Part shown: positions 1-7,289 of the stretch, piece by piece
Position numbering within the stretch: the stretch's first letter is position 1
Layout: the number at the start of each line of letters is the position of its first letter
From: an uncultured Rivibacter sp.
GTDB taxonomy: Bacteria; Pseudomonadota; Gammaproteobacteria; Burkholderiales; Burkholderiaceae
Reading direction: 5' to 3'
DNA length: 64,000 nt
Assembly (NCBI GenBank): GCA_946481025.1
Contig: CAMLNA010000010.1
Coordinates: 1-64,000, forward strand
Notes under the pieces: model-generated
Told to the model about the DNA's origin: nothing
What the model saw: only the letters and a program-made list of their open reading frames with translations
Database searches by the model: none
Program-made: the position numbers and the translations under genes

Positions 1-200
1 ACTTCCACCACTGGCACCACTCGCAGGACGACGAGGCCATCGACAAGAACTACGCGGCGCACTTCGCCTTCCTCGACCACCTGTTCGGCACCGCGGTGCA
101 GGCCGACCGCGATTGGCCCAAGCAGTACGGCGTGGTGGGCGACTACGTGCCCAACGGCTTCTTCAGGCAGCTCAAGTTCCCGTTCACCTGGAAGGGCTGA
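1..200 (+). CDS. Sterol desaturase / fatty acid hydroxylase family protein, C-terminal end (partial)
   Basis: Only the last 65 codons are in the window; the reading frame begins at base 3. The fragment opens with FHHWHHSQ, which matches the last HxxHH iron-binding box of the fatty acid hydroxylase superfamily, followed by a short soluble tail ending FPFTWKG. Members are di-iron membrane enzymes that hydroxylate or desaturate lipids; the substrate cannot be told from this end. Its TGA shares a base with the ATG of the next gene (TGATG), so the two are probably translated together. Confidence 0.75.
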   Translation, partial: FHHWHHSQDDEAIDKNYAAHFAFLDHLFGTAVQADRDWPKQYGVVGDYVPNGFFRQLKFPFTWKG

Positions 201-1423
201 TGGCGCAGCGTTTCGATGTCGCCATCGTGGGCGCCGGGGCCGCCGGCCTGTTCTGTGCGGGGGTGGCCGGGCAGCTGGGCCTGTCGGTGCTGCTCATCGA
301 CCATGCGGACAAGCTGGCCGAGAAGATCCGCATCTCCGGCGGGGGGCGCTGCAACTTCACCAACCGCGAGGCCGGGCCTGCCAACTTCCTGTCCGAAAAC
401 CCGGCCTTCTGCCGCTCGGCGCTGGCCCGCTACACACCCAGGGACTTCATCGGGCTGGTCCAGCGCCACCGCATTGCCTGGCACGAGAAGCACAAGGGCC
501 AGCTGTTCTGCGACGAATCGAGCGACGACATCATCGGCATGCTGGTGCGCGAATGCGAGGCCGGCGGCGTGACGCGCTGGCAGCCGTGCAGCGTGGCCGG
601 CGTGCGTTCCACGGCACAGGGCTTCGAGCTCGACACCTCCAACGGCCCGGTGCGGGCGAGCCGTCTCGTCGTGGCCACCGGCGGCTTGTCGATTCCCAAG
701 ATCGGCGCCACCGACTGGGGCTACCGGCTGGCGAAGCAGTTCGGGCACCGGGTCGTCGAGCCCCGCCCTGCGCTGGTGCCCCTGACCTTCGACGCCGGCC
801 AATGGGCGCCGTTCGCCCAGTTGTCGGGCGTGTCGCTCGAAGTGGAAGTGCGCACCGGCGAAGGCAAGGCGCGCGGCCGGTTCCTCGAAGACCTCCTGTT
901 CACCCACCGCGGCCTGAGCGGCCCGGGCATCCTGCAGATCTCGAGCTACTGGAAACCCGGCACGGCGATCACCCTGGACCTGGCGGCCGGGCAGGACCTG
1001 GATGAGGCGCTGCGCGCCGCCAAGGCGCATTCGAAGAAAAAGCTCGCCAACGAACTGGCCGCCTGGCTGCCGGCCCGCCTGGCCGAGGCCTGGTCGGCCT
1101 CGCTGGGCGCGCTGGCCGAACGGCCCATGCCGGAGGTCAAGGACAAGGACCTGGCCAGCCTGGCCGCCAGCCTGCAGCGCTGGTCGCTCGTGCCCACCGG
1201 CACCGAAGGCTGGAAGAAGGCCGAAGTCACCGCCGGCGGCGTGGACACCCGCGAGCTCAGCTCCCAGAGCCTGGAAAGCCGCCGCGTGCCGGGCCTGCAC
1301 TTCATCGGGGAGGTGGTCGACGTGACCGGCTGGCTGGGCGGCTACAACTTCCAGTGGGCCTGGGCCAGTGCCACCGCCTGCGCCCGCAGCATGGCCGAGA
1401 CAGCCCAGGTGAGCGACCACTAA
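200..1423 (+). CDS. NAD(P)/FAD-dependent oxidoreductase, HI0933/BaiN-like (TIGR03862-type flavoprotein)
   Basis: This 407-residue flavoprotein starts with a Rossmann FAD-binding motif, GAGAAGLFCAG, within the first 20 residues, and carries SGGGRCNFTN near residue 45 and GEVVDVTGWLGGYNFQWA near the C-terminus, the signatures of the HI0933/BaiN family. A physiological substrate is not established for most members. I chose the ATG at 200 because it overlaps the upstream stop codon and directly precedes MAQRFDVAIVG. The frame is open further upstream to 113, but that part is antisense-like sequence inside the hydroxylase gene. The family is firm; the reaction is unknown. Confidence 0.88.
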   Translation: MAQRFDVAIVGAGAAGLFCAGVAGQLGLSVLLIDHADKLAEKIRISGGGRCNFTNREAGPANFLSENPAFCRSALARYTPRDFIGLVQRHRIAWHEKHKGQLFCDESSDDIIGMLVRECEAGGVTRWQPCSVAGVRSTAQGFELDTSNGPVRASRLVVATGGLSIPKIGATDWGYRLAKQFGHRVVEPRPALVPLTFDAGQWAPFAQLSGVSLEVEVRTGEGKARGRFLEDLLFTHRGLSGPGILQISSYWKPGTAITLDLAAGQDLDEALRAAKAHSKKKLANELAAWLPARLAEAWSASLGALAERPMPEVKDKDLASLAASLQRWSLVPTGTEGWKKAEVTAGGVDTRELSSQSLESRRVPGLHFIGEVVDVTGWLGGYNFQWAWASATACARSMAETAQVSDH

Positions 1424-1432
1424 CGTCATGCG

Positions 1433-1460
1433 TTGCAAGCCGGCCGCAGCTGGCTATAAT
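1433..1460 (+). promoter_or_regulatory. Probable sigma-70 promoter of rpsU
   Basis: TTGCAA at 1433-1438 and a perfect TATAAT at 1455-1460 are separated by 16 bases. This is the best consensus promoter in the window and lies about 100 bases upstream of rpsU, leaving a leader of roughly 90 bases, as expected for a highly expressed ribosomal protein gene. Confidence 0.75.
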
Positions 1461-1559
1461 CGCGGTCTTTGCTAGCAACCCGCGTGTCGATTCTCTGCCG
1501 GGTTTCCGGAAGACCTGCCAGCGAACACCGAGCGCAAACAAACCAGGATCCTGATCTAC

Positions 1560-1772
1560 ATGACCACCATTCGTGTCAAAGAAAACGAGCCCTTCGACGT
1601 GGCCCTGCGCCGTTTCAAGCGCACCATCGAAAAGCTGGGCTTGCTGACCGAACTGCGCGCCCGCGAGTTCTACGAAAAGCCGACCGCCGAGCGCAAGCGC
1701 AAGAAGGCCGCCGCCGTGAAGCGCCACTTCAAGCGCGTCCGCAGCATGCAGCTGCCGAAGAAGCTGTACTGA
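1560..1772 (+). CDS. rpsU: 30S ribosomal protein S21
   Basis: The 70-residue basic protein ([20 protein letters not shown] at the start, ending MQLPKKLY) has the full length and sequence of bacterial S21, a small-subunit protein that helps base-pairing between mRNA and the anti-Shine-Dalgarno end of 16S rRNA. It has its own strong promoter. In many proteobacteria rpsU heads the rpsU-dnaG-rpoD operon; here GatB/YqeY follows, but the gene after that is a sulfurtransferase, so dnaG and rpoD are not next in line. Confidence 0.97.
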   Translation: MTTIRVKENEPFDVALRRFKRTIEKLGLLTELRAREFYEKPTAERKRKKAAAVKRHFKRVRSMQLPKKLY

Positions 1773-1821
1773 TTTCGCTGATCGCCGGCCCGTTGTCAGG
1801 CGGCGGTCGCAACGGTCAAGA

Positions 1822-1854
1822 ACAAGCCCGCACGGGACGCCGCTGCGGGCTTGT
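1822..1854 (+). terminator. Hairpin between rpsU and the GatB/YqeY gene (terminator or attenuator)
   Basis: An 11-bp perfect stem (ACAAGCCCGCA with TGCGGGCTTGT) with an 11-base loop lies in the spacer, followed by GCATTT rather than a clean T-run. It probably gives partial termination so that rpsU is made in excess over the downstream gene. Confidence 0.6.
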
Positions 1855-1875
1855 GCATTTCTGGAGGAAAGAAAG

Positions 1876-2322
1876 ATGAGCCTGAAGGACAAGATCACCG
1901 AAGACATGAAGGCCGCGATGCGCGCCAAGGAAGCGGAACGCCTGTCGACCATCCGCATGCTGCTGGCGGCCATGAAGCAGAAGGAAGTCGACGAACGCGT
2001 CGAACTGGACGACACGGCCGTGATCGGCATCGTCGACAAGCTGATCAAGCAGCGCAAGGACTCGATCGCCCAGTTCACGCAGGCCGGCCGCACCGATCTC
2101 GCCGACAAGGAAACCGCCGAGCTTTCCGTGCTGGAGGCCTACCTGCCGGCCCGCCTGGGCGCCGATGCGATCGCCGCCGAAGTGGCCCGGATCGTGGCCG
2201 AGGTGGGCGCTGCCGGCCCGGGCGACATGGGCAAGGTGATGGGCCTGGCCAAGCAGCGCCTGGCCGGCCAGGCCGACATGGGGCAGGTGTCTGCCGCCGT
2301 GAAGCAGGCCTTGTCGAAGTAA
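1876..2322 (+). CDS. GatB/YqeY domain-containing protein
   Basis: The 148-residue helical protein (MSLKDKITEDMKAAMRAKEA at the start) is a free-standing YqeY domain, related to the tRNA-binding tail of the GatB amidotransferase subunit. The cellular role of stand-alone YqeY proteins is not settled. AGGAAAG lies just upstream of the ATG. It follows rpsU across a hairpin and is probably co-transcribed at a lower level; the rpsU-YqeY pairing is common in beta-proteobacteria. Confidence 0.93.
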   Translation: MSLKDKITEDMKAAMRAKEAERLSTIRMLLAAMKQKEVDERVELDDTAVIGIVDKLIKQRKDSIAQFTQAGRTDLADKETAELSVLEAYLPARLGADAIAAEVARIVAEVGAAGPGDMGKVMGLAKQRLAGQADMGQVSAAVKQALSK

Positions 2323-2341
2323 GCGATTAAGCTCTCGGCCC

Positions 2342-2692
2342 ATGAGCGCCTCCCTGCCCCTCACCCAGATCGCACCGGACGTGTGCGTGGCCCCGCAGCT
2401 GGAACCGGCCGCCATGGCCGAGGCCGCTCGCGCGGGCTTTCGCAGCGTGGTCAACAACCGCCCCGACTTCGAAGGCGGCCCCAACCAGCCCACCAGCGCG
2501 CAGATCGAAGCCGCTGCACGCGCCGCGGGGCTCGAGTACCGCCACCTGCCGGTGAGCGGCGCCTACCAGTCGCCTGAAGAGATCGCCGCCTTCGCCCGGC
2601 TGCTCGCGGAGCTGCCGCACCCGGTGCTCGCCTTCTGCCGCAGCGGCGCGCGCAGCACCAAGCTGTACAACGCAGCCGTCGCCAACCGCTGA
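2342..2692 (+). CDS. TIGR01244-type sulfurtransferase / DUF442 phosphatase-like protein
   Basis: This 116-residue protein has the VVNNRPDFE segment and a C-terminal CRSGARS loop. The loop fits the CxxGxR pattern of the DUF442 family, which has a dual-specificity-phosphatase fold and is usually annotated as a sulfurtransferase (the fusion form is Blh). The cysteine near residue 100 would be catalytic. It begins 19 bases after the YqeY stop and may be the last gene of the rpsU transcript. A strong hairpin follows. The substrate is unknown. Confidence 0.8.
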   Translation: MSASLPLTQIAPDVCVAPQLEPAAMAEAARAGFRSVVNNRPDFEGGPNQPTSAQIEAAARAAGLEYRHLPVSGAYQSPEEIAAFARLLAELPHPVLAFCRSGARSTKLYNAAVANR

Positions 2693-2705
2693 GACACCTC
2701 ACGTA

Positions 2706-2743
2706 CGGCCCAGGCATGCGGGTAGACCCGTATGCCTGGGCCG
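2706..2743. terminator. Long hairpin without U-tract
   Basis: GGCCCAGGCATGCGGG at 2707-2722 pairs with 2727-2742 through 16 consecutive pairs (one G-U) around a TAGA loop, plus a flanking C-G pair. No T-run follows on either strand. Its place directly after the sulfurtransferase suggests a transcription end or 3' RNA-stabilising structure. Confidence 0.55.
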
Positions 2744-2838
2744 CAGCACATTCAGCGGCGATTCAGCGCCGCCGCCTAGAGTCCCGACGTCTGCCGAACC
2801 ATCAGGGAAAGACCACCCTGGGCCGCGTTGTCGTTTCC

Positions 2839-2844
2839 TAGAAT
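2839..2844 (+). promoter_or_regulatory. Candidate -10 box upstream of the TRAP genes
   Basis: TAGAAT lies 88 bases before the dctQ start. The same hexamer recurs in front of other genes in this window. I see no convincing -35 partner, so this is tentative. Confidence 0.3.
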
Positions 2845-2931
2845 GCCAGCGCCTGCCAGAGGCTCGAGCAGCGTCGTCGGCGCCCGTGCGTGTCGGCGTC
2901 TTTTCTCTCAACCAACGATAACGGAGACGAC

Positions 2932-3525
2932 GTGTCCGCCCTCCTCAATCTCTCGCGGCTGATCGACAGGCTCAATGAGCTGGTCGGCCGATGGGTGTCC
3001 TGGCTCGTGTTGGCCGCGGTGCTCATCAGCGCAGTCAATGCCGTGGTACGCAAGGCCTTCAACACCAGCTCGAACGCCTTCCTCGAAATCCAGTGGTACC
3101 TGTTCGCCGCGGTGTTCCTGCTGGCCGCCGGCTACACGCTGCTGCGCCAGGAACACGTGAAGATCGACGTGATCCTGCACCGGTTCTCCAAGCGCACGCA
3201 GATCAAGGTGGAGATCTTCGGCATCGTGGCCTTCCTCATGCCGTTCGTGGTCATCACCATCGACCTGGTGTTCCCCCTGGTGGTCAGGGCCTTCGAAAGC
3301 GGCGAGATGTCGTCCAACGCCGGCGGGCTGATCCGCTGGCCGGTGTACGCCCTCGTGCCGCTGGGTTTCGCTCTGCTGGGCCTGCAAGGGATTTCCGAGC
3401 TCATCAAGCGCATCGGGTTCCTCATGGGACTGTGTGACGATCCCACCAAGAAACATCAGCAGAAGACGGCTGAAGAGGAGCTGGCAGAAGCGATTCGGGC
3501 CGAGGCCGAAGGAGCGAAGAAGTGA
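2932..3525 (+). CDS. TRAP transporter small permease (DctQ/TakQ type)
   Basis: A protein of about 197 residues with four hydrophobic segments (roughly residues 20-40, 55-75, 95-120 and 140-165), the normal layout of the DctQ small membrane subunit of TRAP secondary transporters. I placed the start at the GTG at 2932 because CGGAGA lies just upstream; the open frame extends to a GTG at 2890 without a ribosome site. The C-terminus is charged (EEELAEAIRAEAEGAKK). It overlaps the large permease by four bases. Substrate is discussed under the binding protein at 7290-8372. Confidence 0.88.
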   Translation: MSALLNLSRLIDRLNELVGRWVSWLVLAAVLISAVNAVVRKAFNTSSNAFLEIQWYLFAAVFLLAAGYTLLRQEHVKIDVILHRFSKRTQIKVEIFGIVAFLMPFVVITIDLVFPLVVRAFESGEMSSNAGGLIRWPVYALVPLGFALLGLQGISELIKRIGFLMGLCDDPTKKHQQKTAEEELAEAIRAEAEGAKK

Positions 3526-5291
3526 TCGAATTCCTCCTGGCCAACATGGCCCCGATCATGTTCGGCGGCCTCATCGTCTTCCTGCTCATGGGCTTCTCGG
3601 TGGCGTTTTCGCTCGCCGCCTGCGGCCTCATGTTCGGCCTCATCGGCATCGAGATCGGCGTGCCGGGCATGGCTTCGCTGATGCAGGCGCTGCCGCTGCG
3701 CCTGTTCGGCATCATGCAGAACGAAACGCTGCTGGCGATTCCGTTCTTCACCTTCATGGGGCTCGTGCTCGAAAGGTCCGGCATGGCGGAGGACCTGCTG
3801 GACACCATCGGGCAACTCTTCGGCCCCATCCGCGGTGGCCTGGCCATCGCGGTCATCCTCGTGGGCGCCATGCTCGCGGCCACCACCGGCGTCGTCGCGG
3901 CCTCGGTGATCTCGATGGGCCTCATCTCGTTGCCCATCATGCTGCGCTACGGCTATGACCGGCGCCTCGCTTCGGGCGTGATCGCTGCCTCGGGCACCTT
4001 GGCGCAGATCATCCCCCCTTCGCTGGTGCTCATCGTCATGGCCGACCAGCTCGGCCGCAGCGTGGGCGACCTTTACAAGGGCGCGTTCATCCCCGGCTTC
4101 GTGCTGACCGGGTTGTATCTCGCCTATGTCGTGGCGGTGTCGATGTTCAGGCCCGCCTATGCACCGGCCCTGCCGCCCGAGGCACGCACGATCCGCGAGC
4201 CGGACGGCTCGGCCGGCCTGCGGTCGCTCGGTGTGCTCACGGTGCTGTCGGTGGGCTGCGCCATTGCGTTTGCGAAGACCCGCCCGGAAACCACGCCGAC
4301 CGACGAACTGATCGTCGTCTCGATGTGCGTGGGCGTGGGCGTGGCGTTCGTGCTGGCGGTCCTCAACAAGCTGTTCAAGCTGGGCCTGTTGTCCAAGATG
4401 GCCGAGCGCGTCACCTTCGTCCTCATCCCTCCGCTGGCACTGATCTTCCTGGTGCTGGGCACCATCTTCCTCGGCATCGCGACGCCGACCGAAGGCGGCG
4501 CCATGGGCGCCGTCGGGGCGCTGGTCATGGCCATCAGCCGCCAGCGCCTCAACATGAAGTTGATGCGACAGGCCATGGACACGACGATGAAGCTGTCGTG
4601 CTTCGTGCTGTTCATCCTCATCGGCGCCACGGTGTTCAGCCTGTCGTTCCAGGGCGTGGACGGCCCCAAGTGGGTGGAGCACCTGCTGACCAGCCTGCCG
4701 GGCGGGCAGCTCGGCTTCCTGATCGTCGTCAACGTCCTCATCTTCCTCCTGGCCTTCTTCCTGGACTTCTTCGAGCTGTCGTTCATCGTGATCCCGCTGC
4801 TCGCGCCGGTGGCCGAGAAGCTGGGCATCGACCTCGTGTGGTTCGGCGTGCTGCTGGCGGTGAACATGCAGACCTCGTTCATGCACCCGCCGTTCGGCTT
4901 TGCACTGTTCTACCTGCGCAGCGTGGCCCCCAACGAGGACTACAAGGACCGATTGACCGGCCAGCAGGTGGCCAAGGTGACCACTGGCCAGATCTACTGG
5001 GGCTCGGTGCCCTTCGTGATCATCCAGATCATCATGGTGGGCCTCATCATCGCCTTCCCCGGCGTGGTCTCGCGTGGTGGCGACGATGATGACAAGCTCG
5101 ACGCCGACAAGGTGCTCCAGGAACTCGACATGCGGACCGACGAGGAGAAGGCCGCACCGCCGCTGGAAGCCGCCTCCGATGCGGAAGCGGCTGCATCGGA
5201 TGCCCAGGGCGAGGCCCCTCTTGCCGATGACGACCCGATGAAGGCACTCGAAGAGGCCGTGAAGAAGGAAGCCGAAGCGGCCAAGAAGTAG
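3522..5291 (+). CDS. TRAP transporter large permease (DctM/TakM type)
   Basis: The 589-residue DctM subunit has many membrane segments up to about residue 525. It drives Na+-coupled uptake together with the small subunit and a periplasmic binding protein. It starts at a GTG overlapping the dctQ stop (GTGA). It is longer than the usual 430-residue DctM: about 100 extra residues lie near 200-300, and an acidic Asp/Glu/Ala-rich cytoplasmic tail covers the last 60 residues. The large form fits the branch that pairs with TakP-like receptors. A good terminator follows. Confidence 0.9.
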   Translation: MIEFLLANMAPIMFGGLIVFLLMGFSVAFSLAACGLMFGLIGIEIGVPGMASLMQALPLRLFGIMQNETLLAIPFFTFMGLVLERSGMAEDLLDTIGQLFGPIRGGLAIAVILVGAMLAATTGVVAASVISMGLISLPIMLRYGYDRRLASGVIAASGTLAQIIPPSLVLIVMADQLGRSVGDLYKGAFIPGFVLTGLYLAYVVAVSMFRPAYAPALPPEARTIREPDGSAGLRSLGVLTVLSVGCAIAFAKTRPETTPTDELIVVSMCVGVGVAFVLAVLNKLFKLGLLSKMAERVTFVLIPPLALIFLVLGTIFLGIATPTEGGAMGAVGALVMAISRQRLNMKLMRQAMDTTMKLSCFVLFILIGATVFSLSFQGVDGPKWVEHLLTSLPGGQLGFLIVVNVLIFLLAFFLDFFELSFIVIPLLAPVAEKLGIDLVWFGVLLAVNMQTSFMHPPFGFALFYLRSVAPNEDYKDRLTGQQVAKVTTGQIYWGSVPFVIIQIIMVGLIIAFPGVVSRGGDDDDKLDADKVLQELDMRTDEEKAAPPLEAASDAEAAASDAQGEAPLADDDPMKALEEAVKKEAEAAKK

Positions 5292-5330
5292 GAGCAGGCC
5301 GCGCTTCCGGCGGCGCTTGTACACCCACGA

Positions 5331-5365
5331 CGCGCGGCGGGCGATTCAGCCCCCCGCGCGTTTTT
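5331..5365 (+). terminator. Rho-independent terminator of the dctQM operon
   Basis: A G+C-rich stem (CGCGCGG with CCGCGCG, extended by GGG with CCC after one bulged C) is followed by TTTTT. The loop contains the stop codon of the convergent gene on the minus strand. Confidence 0.8.
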
Positions 5366-5828
5366 CATGCGCCACGCGGATGCCGAACCTGGACCTCAGT
5401 TCGACGAGCGGGACGCCCATGTACTGCTCGTTGGCAGCCCACGGCCACCGCTGCGGCTGCCTGCTGCATCGCCAGAGGGTTCTGGCCAGGATGTACGGGG
5501 ACACCAGAACCGCGATCAGCGTGTCCCAGGCCGGCACGCGGCAGTAGATGTCCAGGGTCTCGTGGTGCGCATAGCCGCGCAGCACCCGCCACCCACCCGT
5601 CGTTCCGACCAGGCTGGACAGCTTGACGATCGCCTCGTCGATCATCGAGGTGTCGCATCCGTAGAGCACATGCACGATGTCGTGCGACCGGAAGAACTCG
5701 CGAGCCTCCGCGGACTTCAGCTGGTCCTGGCGCTTCAGGTCCGGGTGTGCCGCAAGATACTCCGCCAAGCCTTCAGAGAGGGTCTGCGTCGAGAAGGGCG
5801 ACTCGAAGCGGTGCGCGGTTTGGGTCAT
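5346..5828 (-). CDS. COQ4-like protein
   Basis: This 160-residue soluble protein has no signal peptide. Around residues 45-65 it carries HDIVH followed after exactly 11 residues by Glu, matching the HDxxHx11E metal-binding motif of COQ4, the protein required for ubiquinone biosynthesis. The rest is divergent, so membership is inferred mainly from the motif and length. I chose the ATG at 5828 (MTQTAHRFESPF) because the upstream frame runs into the neighbouring antiporter gene. It lies 28 bases downstream of that antiporter on the same strand and may be co-transcribed with it. Confidence 0.6.
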   Translation of the reverse strand: MTQTAHRFESPFSTQTLSEGLAEYLAAHPDLKRQDQLKSAEAREFFRSHDIVHVLYGCDTSMIDEAIVKLSSLVGTTGGWRVLRGYAHHETLDIYCRVPAWDTLIAVLVSPYILARTLWRCSRQPQRWPWAANEQYMGVPLVELRSRFGIRVAHEKRAGG

Positions 5829-5856
5829 GTCATGACCAACGCAGTGGCAGACGAGC

Positions 5857-7119
5857 CTAGAGCAGGCGAAAGGCCAGCACGGCCACCAGCGTGGGCGGAA
5901 GCGCCGCCACCAGCAGGCCCAGCGGGTGCACGGTCTGGTCTTTGAAGCTGCCACGCAGGATGGCAACGCCCGCCGGGTTCGGCGCGTTGGCAATCACCGT
6001 GAGACCGCCGCCGGTCACCGCGCCGGCCACGAGCGCCACCTTGAATTCATCGCTCAGGCCTTCGACGAGCGAACCGAGGTAGGTGAGCGCCGCGTTGTCG
6101 GTGATGGCGGTGAGCGCAGCGGCACCGAAGAACACTGCGTTGGCGTCCATGCTGAGCAGCACCGGCTTCAGCCACCACTGCTGGAGCCCGCCCAACACCA
6201 CCAGGCCGGCCAGGAAGAAGGCCACCAGCAACGCCTCGCGCAGGATCAGCGGTTCCTGGTGCCGCTGGTAGGCGGTGGCAAAGCCAAGGAAGAACAGGAA
6301 CAGGCCCAGGAAGACGGCCGGGTGGTGAGCGAACATCACCACACCCGCCAGGAACAGCAGGTGCACCACGATCACGGCGGACGGCACTGCCGGCGGTGCC
6401 GTCTCGTTCCGGTGAGCGGCCATGTGGCCCAGCTGGTGGCGGAACAGGAACGCGGCCGACGCGGCATTGAAGCTCACCGCCAGCGCAGCCTTCCAGCCGA
6501 ACTGGCTCAGCATGAACCAGATGTCCCAGTTCCAGGTGGACGCCACCATCAGCACCGGCGGCGCTGCAAAGGGCGTCAGCGTGCCGCCGATGGAGATGTT
6601 GACGAAGAGCACGCCCACCGTGGTGTAGCGCAGCTTGGTCGAGACCGGCTGGGCAAACAGGGTGTCGCGCAGCATCAGGGCAGCCAGGGTCATGGCTGCC
6701 GGCTCGGTGATGAAAGAGCCCAGCATGGGCACCACGGCCAGCACGACGAAGTACATCGCCATGCCGCGCTGGAACGGCACGAAACCGGCGACCAGCCGGA
6801 CGATGCCGCCTGCAAGTCGAAGGATCGGCCGGGTGCCGGCGATCACCATGATCGCGAAGACGAACATCGGCTCGGTGAAGTTGCGCGACTCGAGGTACCG
6901 GGTCGCGGACTCCTTGCCGGTCATGGCGAACATGAACAGCATCAGCACCATGGCCCAGAAGCCGAAGACGACCTCCACCTCGCCCAGCAGGTGGAAGAGG
7001 CCAGCATGCCGCGGCCGCGTATGGGCCAGGCGCTCGAAGATGCGGGTGGAGAAGGTGTGGACGAGGGCGACGGCAAACAGAGCCGCGCCGAGCAGTTCGA
7101 TCGTGGAAGGGGTGTTCAT
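5857..7119 (-). CDS. Putative Na+/H+ antiporter (PF07399-like)
   Basis: A 420-residue integral membrane protein with about 10-12 hydrophobic segments. Two re-entrant-type conserved stretches are visible: GGTLTPFAAPPVLMVA near residue 180 and a C-terminal half with AITDNAALTYLG and VIANAPNPAG. Duplicated motifs of this kind are typical of the ion-transporter superfamily that includes ArsB, NhaB and CitM. The family is annotated as putative Na+/H+ antiporter; the ion has not been read from sequence. The start is the ATG at 7119 (MNTPSTIELLG). Its reading frame is accidentally open upstream into the binding-protein gene, but the two genes are in different frames. Confidence 0.8.
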   Translation of the reverse strand: MNTPSTIELLGAALFAVALVHTFSTRIFERLAHTRPRHAGLFHLLGEVEVVFGFWAMVLMLFMFAMTGKESATRYLESRNFTEPMFVFAIMVIAGTRPILRLAGGIVRLVAGFVPFQRGMAMYFVVLAVVPMLGSFITEPAAMTLAALMLRDTLFAQPVSTKLRYTTVGVLFVNISIGGTLTPFAAPPVLMVASTWNWDIWFMLSQFGWKAALAVSFNAASAAFLFRHQLGHMAAHRNETAPPAVPSAVIVVHLLFLAGVVMFAHHPAVFLGLFLFFLGFATAYQRHQEPLILREALLVAFFLAGLVVLGGLQQWWLKPVLLSMDANAVFFGAAALTAITDNAALTYLGSLVEGLSDEFKVALVAGAVTGGGLTVIANAPNPAGVAILRGSFKDQTVHPLGLLVAALPPTLVAVLAFRLL

Positions 7120-7234
7120 CGGAGGGCATGACCAGTCCCGCGTGGCGGCCCGACCATCGCGCAAGACCTGCTGCGCCATCCCTCGGCCCAACACCCGGCG
7201 CGAGTGTAACGGAGGCGGTCCGTGCGACGCACCA

Positions 7235-7270
7235 AGAAAAAAGCGGTTGGCCCTGCCGGGCCAACCGCTT
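7235..7270 (-). terminator. Rho-independent terminator after dctP
   Basis: A 13-bp perfect stem (AAGCGGTTGGCCC) with a 4-base loop is followed, read on the minus strand, by TTTTTTCTT. It closes the dctP transcript and separates it from the antiporter gene. Confidence 0.9.
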
Positions 7271-7289
7271 CGATGCGGGTCGGTCTGAC

